Shown: positions 1-6,747, counted from the first letter of the stretch. The stretch: 7,331 bases of DNA from JANQFM01 sp035471925 (GCA_035471925.1 DATIPO010000318.1:1-7331), one strand, 5' to 3'. Made by a program: numbers and translations. The notes: generated by a model from the letters alone, not told the origin.

Positions 1-3
1 CGG

Positions 4-99
4 CTACTGTCGGGATCTAATAGGGACTTCAGATGTGGGTCCGGCTGGCTCATTGACATCCCACTTCTTGTCCTTCGCTTCGTCGTCGGCGTCCTTGAC
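4..99 (-). pseudogene. Possible remnant of a TolB-like WD40/amidohydrolase protein
   Basis: Immediately after the stop codon of the ADOP gene (TAG at 101-103), the minus strand is open in another frame down to a TAG at 4-6. It encodes about 31 residues, including KDKKWDVNEPAGPTSEVPI. From memory, this charged lead followed by K-K-W-D-V-N-x-P-x-G-P and E-V-P-I matches the start of the mature part of secreted TolB-like beta-propeller/amidohydrolase proteins, where the text normally continues D-x-x-E-G-T-W-M-S. Here it runs into R-S-R-Q-stop. A one-base shift after P-I would give an aspartate, so a frameshift is possible. No start codon or signal peptide precedes it, because that space holds the end of the permease gene. 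I therefore read it as a truncated leftover. It is short and the family match is from recall, so coincidence cannot be excluded. Confidence 0.42.
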
Positions 100-100
100 T

Positions 101-2812
101 CTACTCGCTACGCAGCGATTGCACGGGATCCACGCGCGTGGCTCTCTTGGCCGGAATGAGGCAGGCGGCCAAGGCGGCGGCCAGGACGGCTGCTACCGAG
201 GCCCCGAAGGTGGCAACGTCCCAGGTCCCGACGCGGTAGAGCATGGAGGAGAGAAGGCGCGCTGCCGCCGCCGAGGCGGCAAGACCGATCGCCAGCCCCG
301 CCAGGGCCGGATACATCCCCTTCCGCAACATCAGTTGAAGGACATCGGCGCGGGTAGCCCCCAGGGCCATGCGGATGCCCGTTTCGCGGGTCCGGCGGCG
401 CACGGTGAAGGAAATGACGGCGAAGATGCCGATCATGGCCAGCAACAAAGCGGTGCCCGCGAAGGCCAGCATCAGCATGGCTCTGAAGCGCTGAGGCGAG
501 GCTGAGTCGCGCAGAATCTGGCCCAAAGGACGAATGGAGGCCAAAGCCAAGGTGGAATCCATTTCCGACAGGCGTTGCCGCACCGCCGCCGCCAGCCCGG
601 CCGGATCCTGGGCGCTGCGCACCACCAAGTGCATCGAGGGCAAAGCGTATACGCCGGCTGAGACGTAGAGCGTGGGCTTGAAGTCGGCCGGCAGTCCGGC
701 GTACTTGGCTCGTCCCACAACCCCGCGGATCTCCACCCAGGGGCTTTGCGGGTTGCTGCCGATCCTGAGCCGCTTGCCGATGGGGCTCTGTGAAGGAAAG
801 TACTTCCCGGCCAGTTCTTCGTCGATCAGGACTTGGGGGACGGACTCGGGTCCTCGGCGCTCGAACCAACTGCCCCTCTTGAGGGGAATCTCCAGCGAAT
901 CGAAGTAGCCGTTGTCAGCGAAGATCAGAACCTCGATGGGAGGCCGTTCGCCGGATGCGAGGGGCCGCCCCTCGAAGTAGAAGTCGCTGGTGATGCCGGG
1001 ACGGTCGGGCGGAAGTCCTGAAGCCAATCCAGCCGCAGTGACCGTGGGCAAGGCCTTGACGTCCTGCAACAAGCGCTCGAAGAAGGCGCTGCGTTGGGAG
1101 GTGTCGCCATAGCGCGAAGAAGGCAGCGACAGGCTCATGGTTACAACGCGTTCAGGGCGGAATCCGGGGTCCTGCTGGACCAGCAGGAAGAGGCTCTTGG
1201 AGAGCAGTCCGGCGCCCACAAGCAGGGTCAGCGCCAAGGCGAACTCGAAGGTCACGAGGGCGTTGCCCATCCGGCTCTGGAACCGGCCCGCCGTGTCTCT
1301 GCCCGCCGACCGCAATCGTTGGATCAGCCGGCTCTGAAGGGTCTGCAGCGTGGGGGCCATGGAAATCAAGATTCCGCAAATCAGGGAAGCACCCAGTGCG
1401 AAGAGAAGGGTCCGTCCACCGACGGCAATGTCGCGGACCGGCTCAAGGCGCGCGGGGTAGGCCGCCGACAGCAGATCGGCCATCCAAAAGGACAGAAAGC
1501 ATCCCAGGATGCCGGCCGAGAGGGAGATGGCCAGCCCTTCGCTGAGGAACAGCCGCAGCAGCCGATAACGTCCCGCCCCCAGAGCCGAGCGGATGGCGAT
1601 CTCCTGGGCCCGTCCCGCTGCCCGCGTCAGCGCCAGGCAGGCTACGTTGACGGCCGCAATCAGCAGCACCGCTCCCACCGCCGCCAGCAGCAGGATCAAG
1701 GTTGAGCGCGAGGACCCGACAAAATGCTCCTGAAGATCGGTCAGTGCATAGCGCGTGCGGGAGTCGTTTTCGGAGAATCGTTCGGCGACCAGGGCGTGGG
1801 CCCGTTCCAGATCTTCCAGGGCTTTGGCTTGCGACACTTCGGGGGCCAACCGGACCACGCCGCGGTACTGAAAGGGACCTCGCGCGCCACTGGGCCGCAT
1901 TTCCATCGAACTCCAGATCCGGAAGCCGGGAAGGCCGGGAAAAGAGAAGCCGGGCGGCAGGACTCCCACCACTTGATAGCTCTTTTCGTCCAGGCTCAGG
2001 CTCATCGGCGAGAAGGGGCTGTCCCCGCCCTCTCCGCCTTCCAACTGGCGCCAAAGGTTGTCGGAGACGATGACTTGATGGGGCTGGCCCGAGAATCCGC
2101 TGCCTTGAGCCGGTGACACGCCCAGCGTCCTGAAGAAGTTGGGCGAAACGTGGCCCACATCGACACGTTGGGGTTCCTGAAGGCCGTGCAGAGTGGCTTG
2201 GCCTGGGAAGTACAAGGCGATCTCATCGAAGGCCTTCAATTCGGCGTCGCGCATCGCCTCCCAGTCGGACAGGGCCAGCGGGTAGCCGCTGCGGCCGTCC
2301 ACGCCGATCGACAGGTAGGCCAATTCGTCCGCTTCGGGGTAGGGAAGGGGCTGAAGCAGGGCGGCGTCGAAGACCGTAAACATGGCGGCATTGGCGGCGA
2401 TCGCCAGAGCCAGGGTCAGGATCGCCGCCGCGGCGAAAACCGGTGATCGCCTCAGGGCTCTCAGGGTGTAGCGGAGTTCAAAGAGCAGGTCGCGCATGGG
2501 ATGTCCTCGCTTGTCTTGAATCGGCGGCACCTTCTCCAGCCGAAGACGGTAGCCGAGGGTCTTCAGGTCGATCAGGGCTGGACGGGAGCCGGATTCGCGG
2601 TTCCATTCGATTTCAAACAGTTCCTCGAATTCCAAATCCAGCTTTCGCAGCAATTTGCGGCGAGTTGCGGGGGGAGGATAGGGGCGCTTCCCGTTGACCA
2701 GTTCCGAGAGCTGGCCGCTGCTCAGACCTAGGCGCAGGGCCCAGCGGTTCTGGGTCATCTTGCTGGAGGCGATGATTCGCGCCAACCGCTCATGTTTCAG
2801 CCTGACTCGCAT
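101..2812 (-). CDS. ADOP-family duplicated permease with N-terminal XRE-type HTH domain
   Basis: Complete 903-residue protein ending in TAG. Residues 1-65 form an XRE-like helix-turn-helix: helix 1 near 4-16, the turn region TQNRWALRLGLSSGQLSELVNG (shown here split as TQNRWALRLG at 20-29 and LSSGQLSELVNG at 30-41), and a basic helix near 50-58. A linker of about 35 residues leads to M106, the usual ADOP start (MRDLLFELRYTLRALRRSP). The permease has TM1 near 126-149, a periplasmic MacB-like domain at about 150-370, and an FtsX unit with TMs near 370-395, 425-447 and 466-488. A central TM lies near 517-545, a second periplasmic domain at 546-775, and a second FtsX unit with TMs near 778-803, 834-853 and 866-887. 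Both halves keep the cytoplasmic signature (QEIAIRSALGAGR; RETGIRMALGATR) and the end has the family-typical RVDPVQSLR. ADOPs usually span about 800-900 residues and lack a partner ATPase; substrate and mechanism are unknown. Start 2812 is the first in-frame start after an upstream stop, but its ribosome site is weak, while 2497 has a strong one. The permease call is firm; the role of the HTH is inference. Confidence 0.93.
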   Translation of the reverse strand: MRVRLKHERLARIIASSKMTQNRWALRLGLSSGQLSELVNGKRPYPPPATRRKLLRKLDLEFEELFEIEWNRESGSRPALIDLKTLGYRLRLEKVPPIQDKRGHPMRDLLFELRYTLRALRRSPVFAAAAILTLALAIAANAAMFTVFDAALLQPLPYPEADELAYLSIGVDGRSGYPLALSDWEAMRDAELKAFDEIALYFPGQATLHGLQEPQRVDVGHVSPNFFRTLGVSPAQGSGFSGQPHQVIVSDNLWRQLEGGEGGDSPFSPMSLSLDEKSYQVVGVLPPGFSFPGLPGFRIWSSMEMRPSGARGPFQYRGVVRLAPEVSQAKALEDLERAHALVAERFSENDSRTRYALTDLQEHFVGSSRSTLILLLAAVGAVLLIAAVNVACLALTRAAGRAQEIAIRSALGAGRYRLLRLFLSEGLAISLSAGILGCFLSFWMADLLSAAYPARLEPVRDIAVGGRTLLFALGASLICGILISMAPTLQTLQSRLIQRLRSAGRDTAGRFQSRMGNALVTFEFALALTLLVGAGLLSKSLFLLVQQDPGFRPERVVTMSLSLPSSRYGDTSQRSAFFERLLQDVKALPTVTAAGLASGLPPDRPGITSDFYFEGRPLASGERPPIEVLIFADNGYFDSLEIPLKRGSWFERRGPESVPQVLIDEELAGKYFPSQSPIGKRLRIGSNPQSPWVEIRGVVGRAKYAGLPADFKPTLYVSAGVYALPSMHLVVRSAQDPAGLAAAVRQRLSEMDSTLALASIRPLGQILRDSASPQRFRAMLMLAFAGTALLLAMIGIFAVISFTVRRRTRETGIRMALGATRADVLQLMLRKGMYPALAGLAIGLAASAAAARLLSSMLYRVGTWDVATFGASVAAVLAAALAACLIPAKRATRVDPVQSLRSE
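2495..2508 (-). promoter_or_regulatory. Internal ribosome binding site and alternative start of the HTH-ADOP gene
   Basis: On the minus strand GAGGA (2508-2504) stands six bases before an ATG (2497-2495) in frame with the long gene. This ATG is residue 106, exactly where prefix-less ADOPs begin. By contrast, the ATG at 2812 has only a GGAAAG about eleven bases upstream. The sequence therefore allows two products: a full-length HTH-permease of 903 residues and a bare permease of 798. The codons between the HTH and 2497 are rich in third-position G/C and look coding, which argues that the HTH is a real part of the gene and not untranslated leader. Confidence 0.5.
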
Positions 2813-2987
2813 TCGCTCAACTGCTTTCCGGTCATTCTGACGAAGGCGAAGCCGATTTGGATAGCGTCACGCCCCAAAAAGCGCTCCGGCTCGTTCACAA
2901 CGACGTGTTCAAGACGGGGGAGATGCGTCAACAAGTCCTAGCGAGCAGCCTCATGCCGCGAGTGCATGCAAGGCCGTTGACCCGGTT

Positions 2988-3005
2988 CGCGAGACTTGAC
3001 TCGCG
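2988..3005. other. Perfect 6-bp hairpin (CGCGAG/CTCGCG)
   Basis: CGCGAG (2988-2993), the six-base loop ACTTGA, then CTCGCG (3000-3005) form a perfect inverted repeat inside copy A of the direct repeat. In copy B the matching place reads GTCGAG-CTTGAC, which is also self-complementary apart from one G-T pair. Dyad symmetry therefore seems kept although the bases differ. Confidence 0.5.
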
Positions 3006-3017
3006 TGTGAACCTGTT

Positions 3018-3036
3018 GGCCACCTAGCTAGTGGCC
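3018..3036. other. Perfect 6-bp hairpin (GGCCAC/GTGGCC)
   Basis: GGCCAC (3018-3023), the seven-base loop CTAGCTA, then GTGGCC (3031-3036) form a stable GC-rich inverted repeat twelve bases right of the previous hairpin. It lies about 95 bases past the stop of the minus-strand gene at 3129-3833. It has no T-run on either strand, so it could stabilise an mRNA 3' end or bind a protein, but it does not look like an intrinsic terminator. Confidence 0.5.
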
Positions 3037-3128
3037 CTGGCAAGGCACTTCAGACCGCCGAGCGCACCTAAAGCCGTTACCAACCTCGTCGAGCTTGACA
3101 GTGTGCGAACTTGTTGGCCGCGTGGTGG

Positions 3129-3833
3129 TCATGGAGCCTGGAAATCTCTTCGCAGGGTCTCGACCTCAACGACGTATTCCCATCTGATCGAGGGGCGTTC
3201 GTAGACAATGCGCCACTGGGTTAGCTTTTGCTCTTCCCAGTGAAAGAACTCGGTGACCGTCGTGACTTGGTCGCGCAAACGGGCTGACTGGACGGGGGTC
3301 CGTCCCATTCCCGCCGGTTTGCGGACCCGGTAGACGGTGCGGACATGGCGTCCATCGTCATCCAGATAGACATCCACCGAGGTCAGGTTCCGCACGCTGC
3401 AGCGGTAGCGCTGCAAGCCGTCCTTCCGGCCCTTGGGCCGGACCTTCTTGGACCGCAGGGCCAGGAACCAATCAGGGCGCAGCGAGCCGCCGAACAAACC
3501 CGCCTTCATGACCTGCTCATGATCGAGAAGGAAAGATGTGAGTTCTGAATGCTGGCCCGGCCGGGCATATTGGCCCCGGACTTGGCCATCGACAAAACTG
3601 ACGTGATCTTCAAGGTACTCAGGATGGCCAAAAGAGAAGATCAGTTCTGCACCCTCGGCCTTAGCGCGCCACACCGCATCACCTCGGATCTCAGCTTGTC
3701 CACCCGTGGTGATCGTCGCGGTCACGGTGCCCTTCAGCTCGACAGGCCGATCGTCGAGGCTCGCAATGTGACGCTCCAGTAGTTCGTCCGGACCTCCGGT
3801 CAGCACCAGCAGCATGAATCCAAACCACCGCAT
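3129..3833 (-). CDS. Probable exported protein of an uncharacterised acidobacterial family
   Basis: 234 residues with ATG at 3833 and TGA at 3129-3131. An AAGGAG at 3844-3839, five bases before the ATG, supports this start. The N-terminus has a short hydrophobic run (FGFMLLVLTGG, residues 4-14), which is a marginal signal peptide. The remainder alternates polar and hydrophobic residues as in beta-rich periplasmic proteins: ELLERHIASL (17-26), VELKGTVTATITTGGQAEIRG (31-51, a run of beta strands), GLFGGSLRPDW (112-122), VDVYLDDDGRHVRTVYRV (153-170), and a closing tryptophan-rich strand region. From memory, E/H-G-L-x-G-G-x-L followed by an RLYFD-like and HVRTxYR-like motif marks a family of secreted, LolA-like acidobacterial proteins of unknown function. 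It sits between two codirectional ADOP genes, 307 bases after one and 316 bases before the other. The gene is solid; the family assignment is recall and no function is proposed. Confidence 0.82.
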   Translation of the reverse strand: MRWFGFMLLVLTGGPDELLERHIASLDDRPVELKGTVTATITTGGQAEIRGDAVWRAKAEGAELIFSFGHPEYLEDHVSFVDGQVRGQYARPGQHSELTSFLLDHEQVMKAGLFGGSLRPDWFLALRSKKVRPKGRKDGLQRYRCSVRNLTSVDVYLDDDGRHVRTVYRVRKPAGMGRTPVQSARLRDQVTTVTEFFHWEEQKLTQWRIVYERPSIRWEYVVEVETLRRDFQAP

Positions 3834-3881
3834 CGCTTCTCCTTGTTGATACTCATCGCTTCGTGTATTCCGGTTGATGCG

Positions 3882-3901
3882 TTCGAAAACCGCTTTTCGG
3901 A
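3882..3901. promoter_or_regulatory. Inverted repeat upstream of the exported-protein gene
   Basis: TTCGAAAA-CCGC-TTTTCGGA contains the perfect arms CGAAAA (3884-3889) and TTTTCG (3894-3899) around a four-base loop. It lies about 50 bases before the ATG at 3833, and downstream of the candidate promoter at 3947-3975, so it would fall in the 5' leader. It could be an operator or an RNA stem-loop; the sequence alone does not decide. Confidence 0.35.
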
Positions 3902-3946
3902 GTACGCTTGCAGCGCGACGCGCCCGCGTGTTCGAGTGCTTTCGTC

Positions 3947-3975
3947 ATCATCCCACACTGCAGATCTTTTGTAAA
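3947..3975 (-). promoter_or_regulatory. Candidate sigma-70-type promoter for the exported-protein gene
   Basis: On the minus strand TTTACA (3975-3970, five of six consensus bases) is followed after 17 bases by GATGAT (3952-3947, four of six). This would start transcription near 3940 and leave a leader of roughly 105 bases containing the inverted repeat at 3882-3901. The -35 box lies in a short AT-rich dyad, CTTTT-GT-AAAAG (3966-3977), which is conspicuous in otherwise GC-rich DNA. Confidence 0.38.
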
Positions 3976-4140
3976 AGCGAAATCGTTCAGCAGTCATGCC
4001 CCGCGGAACACACTTAGGCGTTTCTCCCAAAACAATTCGCCTGTCTAAGCGGGCCGGTCGCGCTAAGATTCCAGTGGTTAAGGATGGTCTAGATCAGACT
4101 GAAGCAGGCATGGGACTTATGCTGCCGGAGCCTGAGTGCC

Positions 4141-6540
4141 CTAATCCTGGCGCAGGGCCAGGAGGGGATCGATGGTGGCGGCTCGGCGGGCCGGGGCCAG
4201 GCTGGCGGCCATCGCGGCCATCGCCAGCAGCAGCGTCACTAAGCCGTAAGTGAGGGCGTCGAGGGCGCTGACGTTGAGCAACAGGCCGGACAGCAGTTCT
4301 CCCGCGGCCAGGGCACCGGCCAAGCCCAGCACGAGTCCCAGCGCCAGCAGTTTGAGTCCGTTGCTGAGGACTTGGCGCACCACATGGCTGCGGCGGGCGC
4401 CCAGGGCCATGCGGATGCCGATTTCGTGGGTCTGCTGGCTGACGGCGTAGGAGGTCACCCCGTAGATGCCGCCCAGGGCCAGAAGCAGCGCCACCCCGGC
4501 GAAGAGTCCGAAGACCCAGGAGTAGGCGCGGCGGATCCACAGCGAACGGTCCAGCCGTTCGGCCATGCTCATGACGCTGAAGATTGGCAGCGAGGGGTCG
4601 AGCTGGCGGACCAATTGGCGCGAGGGCTCAACCAGCGTATTGGGGTCGACGGTAGTCCGCAGCACCATCATCATGCGGCGGATGCTGTACTGGTTGAAGG
4701 GGACAAAGACGCCCGGCCTCATGTCCTCGTCGAGTCCGTAGTGCTTGGTGTCTTGAGCCACGCCGACTACGGTCATCCAGTGCTCCGATCCGCCCCCGCG
4801 GATGCGCTTGCCCACCGCCTCCTGGTTGGGCCAATGGAGACGGGCCATGCTCTCGTTGATGACCACCACCTGGTTCTCTTCGCCTTGGCCTTGGGAGTGG
4901 TCGTACCAGCGTCCCGAACGGAGCTTGATGCCCATGGCCTCGAAGTATTCGGGCGTGGCGACCCGGAAGAGCACCACTGGATTGTCTTCGTCCTCGCCGC
5001 GTTCAGGCGCGCCTTCGGCTTCGAAGAAATTGCCCCAATGGCCTGCCAGGGGAGTTGCTGTGACGGCACCCGCCGAGGTGACCCCGGGAAGGGCAGCGCT
5101 GCGCTCGATCAATTCCTGAAAGAAGGCGCGGATCTGCTCTCCTTCGGAATACCGCTGTGGCGACAGCGAAACGCCGTAGGTGAGGACGTTGGAAACCTGG
5201 AATCCGGGGTCGACCTCTTGCAGGGCCGTGAAGGTGCGGAAAAGCAATCCGGCGCCGATCAGCAGCACGAATGCCAGCGCCAATTCGGCCACCACCAGTC
5301 CGTTGAGGGTGCGGCGTCCGCCAGCCGAGACGCCTCCGCGCAGGGCCGAGTCGCGGATCACCTGCTGCACGTTGAGGCGGGTCGACTGAAAAGCGGGCAT
5401 GAGTCCGAAGAGCACCGCCGTCAAGAGCAGTACTGCCGCGAAGAAAACCAGGAAGCGCCAGTCGAAGGTGAAGGCGACCCACTCGGGCATGCGCTCGGCC
5501 ATGATGCTGACCACGGCGCGCAATCCGGCCCAGCCGGCCAATCCGCCAAGGATGCCTCCCAGCACCGAATAAACCAAGCTCTCGGTGAGCAACTGGCGGA
5601 TCACGCGCGTCCGGCTGGCGCCCAGCGAAAGCCGTATCCCCATCTCGCGGGCCCGAGAAGCGCCTCGGGCCAACATCAGTCCCGCCACGTTGGCGCAGGC
5701 GATGAGCAGCACCAGGCCCACGGCTCCCAGGAGCAGCGTGGTCACCGCGCGGACGTCGCCCAGATAGCGCTCGCGCAGAGGCGTCAGACGGGGCGAGGTG
5801 ATCTCGTTAACCGAGCGCTCCTCGATCAGGCTCTTGTGGACGCGGGTCAGGTCTTGGCGGGCCTGCTGCAAGGTGACGCCTGGCTTGAGGCGTCCGATGC
5901 CGTCCAGGTACCAGCCGTCTTGGGAGGTAGGATCGGACTGTAAAGGAACCCACAGGTCGACATCGTCGGGGAAGACGGCCTCCTGGGGCAGCACTCCGAT
6001 GATCTCGTAAGGGGTGTCGTCGAGTCTCAGGATCTGGCCCAGCACGTCCTCGCGTCCGCCGAAAAGGCGCTGCCACATGGCGTGGCTCACCAGGGCGACT
6101 TTTTCTCCGCCGGGCTGATCCTCTTCAGCCGTGAAATTGCGTCCCAGAAGGGGACGGTAGCCCAGCAGTTCGGCCAAGTCGTGGGTGGTCTCCAGTCCGC
6201 GCACACGCTCGGCTTCGCCTTCGATAGCCAGATTGAAGGTAGAGTCGTCCCAAACCGAGATCAGCTCAAAGGTCTGGTTGTCGCGCCGCCAGGCGTGGAA
6301 ATCGGGGTCCGAGATGCCCACATATTCCAGATTCCACTGAGGCGCCTTCTCGTCGAGGTCGACCAGCCGTTCGGGAGCAGGCAGCGGCAGGGGCCGCATG
6401 AACAGTCCGCTGTAGATGTTGAAGATTACCGTGTTTCCGGCGATCCCCAGGGCCAGCATGCCCGTGATCATCAAGGTGAATCCCGGCCGGCGCACCATCC
6501 ACCGCAGGGCCAATTTCAAATCTTGCCATACCGCCGTCAT
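4141..6540 (-). CDS. ADOP-family duplicated permease, no prefix domain
   Basis: Complete 799-residue protein, ATG at 6540 and TAG at 4141-4143. An AAGGAG at 6553-6548, seven bases upstream, supports the start. The layout is canonical: the amphipathic lead QDLKLALRWMVRRPGF, TM1 near 21-43, and periplasmic MacB-like domain 1 at about 44-262. FtsX unit 1 follows, with TMs near 265-290, 318-340 and 362-383 and signature REMGIRLSLGASR (298-310). A central TM lies near 412-438 and periplasmic domain 2 at about 440-670. FtsX unit 2 has TMs near 672-700, 727-748 and 763-784 and signature HEIGIRMALGARR (705-717). The ending PARRAATIDPLLALRQ is family-typical. MacB relatives use such domains for mechanical work driven by a partner ATPase, yet no ATPase is encoded here, so how it is energised, and its substrate, are unknown. 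It is divergent from the ADOP at 6748. No frameshift or missing signature is seen. Confidence 0.95.
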   Translation of the reverse strand: MTAVWQDLKLALRWMVRRPGFTLMITGMLALGIAGNTVIFNIYSGLFMRPLPLPAPERLVDLDEKAPQWNLEYVGISDPDFHAWRRDNQTFELISVWDDSTFNLAIEGEAERVRGLETTHDLAELLGYRPLLGRNFTAEEDQPGGEKVALVSHAMWQRLFGGREDVLGQILRLDDTPYEIIGVLPQEAVFPDDVDLWVPLQSDPTSQDGWYLDGIGRLKPGVTLQQARQDLTRVHKSLIEERSVNEITSPRLTPLRERYLGDVRAVTTLLLGAVGLVLLIACANVAGLMLARGASRAREMGIRLSLGASRTRVIRQLLTESLVYSVLGGILGGLAGWAGLRAVVSIMAERMPEWVAFTFDWRFLVFFAAVLLLTAVLFGLMPAFQSTRLNVQQVIRDSALRGGVSAGGRRTLNGLVVAELALAFVLLIGAGLLFRTFTALQEVDPGFQVSNVLTYGVSLSPQRYSEGEQIRAFFQELIERSAALPGVTSAGAVTATPLAGHWGNFFEAEGAPERGEDEDNPVVLFRVATPEYFEAMGIKLRSGRWYDHSQGQGEENQVVVINESMARLHWPNQEAVGKRIRGGGSEHWMTVVGVAQDTKHYGLDEDMRPGVFVPFNQYSIRRMMMVLRTTVDPNTLVEPSRQLVRQLDPSLPIFSVMSMAERLDRSLWIRRAYSWVFGLFAGVALLLALGGIYGVTSYAVSQQTHEIGIRMALGARRSHVVRQVLSNGLKLLALGLVLGLAGALAAGELLSGLLLNVSALDALTYGLVTLLLAMAAMAASLAPARRAATIDPLLALRQD

Positions 6541-6690
6541 GCCCTCTCTCCTTTTTTCCTCTGACGTTCACAAGCCGACCGATGATCAGTGGGACGAAAA
6601 AGTCCACCAAATAGTTGGAGCGGCTGCTTCTTTTTCTTAAAGACACCACGCCCCCTCCCTCGGACAGCATTCAAACTCAGATGATTCCGT

Positions 6691-6720
6691 TTGCTTGGTT
6701 GTACTGACGTGGAGTATACT
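6691..6720 (+). promoter_or_regulatory. Candidate sigma-70-type promoter for the ADOP starting at 6748
   Basis: TTGCTT (6691-6696) is followed after 18 bases by TATACT (6715-6720), a near-consensus -10 box. Transcription would start near 6727 and leave a leader of about 21 bases that contains GAGG (6737-6740), seven bases before the ATG at 6748. The leader length, promoter and ribosome site agree with one another and favour 6748 as a real start. The 207-base divergent region (6541-6747) must also hold the promoter of the minus-strand ADOP at 6540, for which I see no convincing boxes. Confidence 0.5.
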
Positions 6721-6747
6721 GAAATCCATCATAGTTGAGGCGAATGC

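Larger units (their letters stand above)
2970..3121. repeat. Degenerate direct repeat, two copies about 100 bases apart
   Basis: Copy A (2970-3023) and copy B (3070-3121) run in the same orientation. Shared blocks occur in the same order: AAGGCCGTTGACC versus AAAGCCGTTACC, then CGAGACTTGAC versus CGAGCTTGAC, then GTGTGAACCTGTTGGCCAC versus GTGTGCGAACTTGTTGGCCGC (21 bases, differing by a two-base insertion and a few substitutions; the invariant core is TGTTGGCC). Copy B ends just before the stop codon of the 3129-3833 gene. The copies look like an old local duplication or two members of a small dispersed intergenic repeat. Nothing shows whether the element is mobile or regulatory. Confidence 0.55.
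2813..3128. other. 316-base intergenic region between the exported-protein gene and the HTH-ADOP gene
   Basis: No convincing gene or promoter is visible. The plus strand has one open stretch at 2806-3027 of about 74 codons ending in TAG at 3025-3027. It lacks a good start and ribosome site, and I do not recognise its product, so I do not call it. On the minus strand a TTGACG at 2931-2926 resembles a -35 box but has no acceptable -10 box at the right distance. The right half holds a degenerate direct repeat and two perfect hairpins, listed separately. No U-tract follows either hairpin, so a classical intrinsic terminator for the gene ending at 3129 is not supported. Confidence 0.6.
3834..4140. 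other. 307-base intergenic region between ADOP 4141-6540 and the exported-protein gene
   Basis: No supported gene. It holds the candidate minus-strand promoter, the inverted repeat and the ribosome site of the gene at 3833. An open minus-strand frame from 4030 into the next gene (76 codons) has an atypical composition and no recognisable motif. A loose inverted repeat (CTTAGGCG at 4013-4020 against CGCC and CTAAG at 4039-4049, with a bulge) follows the permease gene but has no T-tract. No intrinsic terminator is evident. Confidence 0.6.

Noticed and set aside
108..2446. Several overlapping open frames (such as 108-869 and 1443-2054 minus, 1094-1705 plus) within the HTH-ADOP gene
   Set aside because: All are shadows of the 101-2812 gene: arginine- and proline-rich products, no ribosome sites, no recognisable motifs.
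2903..2931. TTGACG on the minus strand as a -35 box for the HTH-ADOP gene
   Set aside because: At 16-18 bases downstream no hexamer resembles a -10 box, so the match is probably chance.
2806..3027. An open plus-strand stretch ending at TAG 3025-3027 between two minus-strand genes
   Set aside because: No ATG near its left end, no ribosome site and no recognisable product. It also runs through the repeat and hairpins. Kept only as a note in the intergenic entry.
3800..4030. A 76-codon minus-strand frame overlapping the start of the exported-protein gene
   Set aside because: Its end is the frame-shifted start of the 3833 gene, its composition is patternless, and it covers the candidate promoter and ribosome site of that gene.
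4013..4049. Loose inverted repeat after the ADOP ending at 4141, considered as a terminator
   Set aside because: The stem is broken by a four-base bulge, the loop is long, and no T-run follows on the minus strand.
4372..5943. A 523-codon open frame on the plus strand antisense to the 799-residue ADOP
   Set aside because: It lies wholly inside a clear ADOP gene. Its product is rich in H, Q, G and D with no domain or hydrophobic pattern, as expected from the mirror frame of a GC-biased gene.
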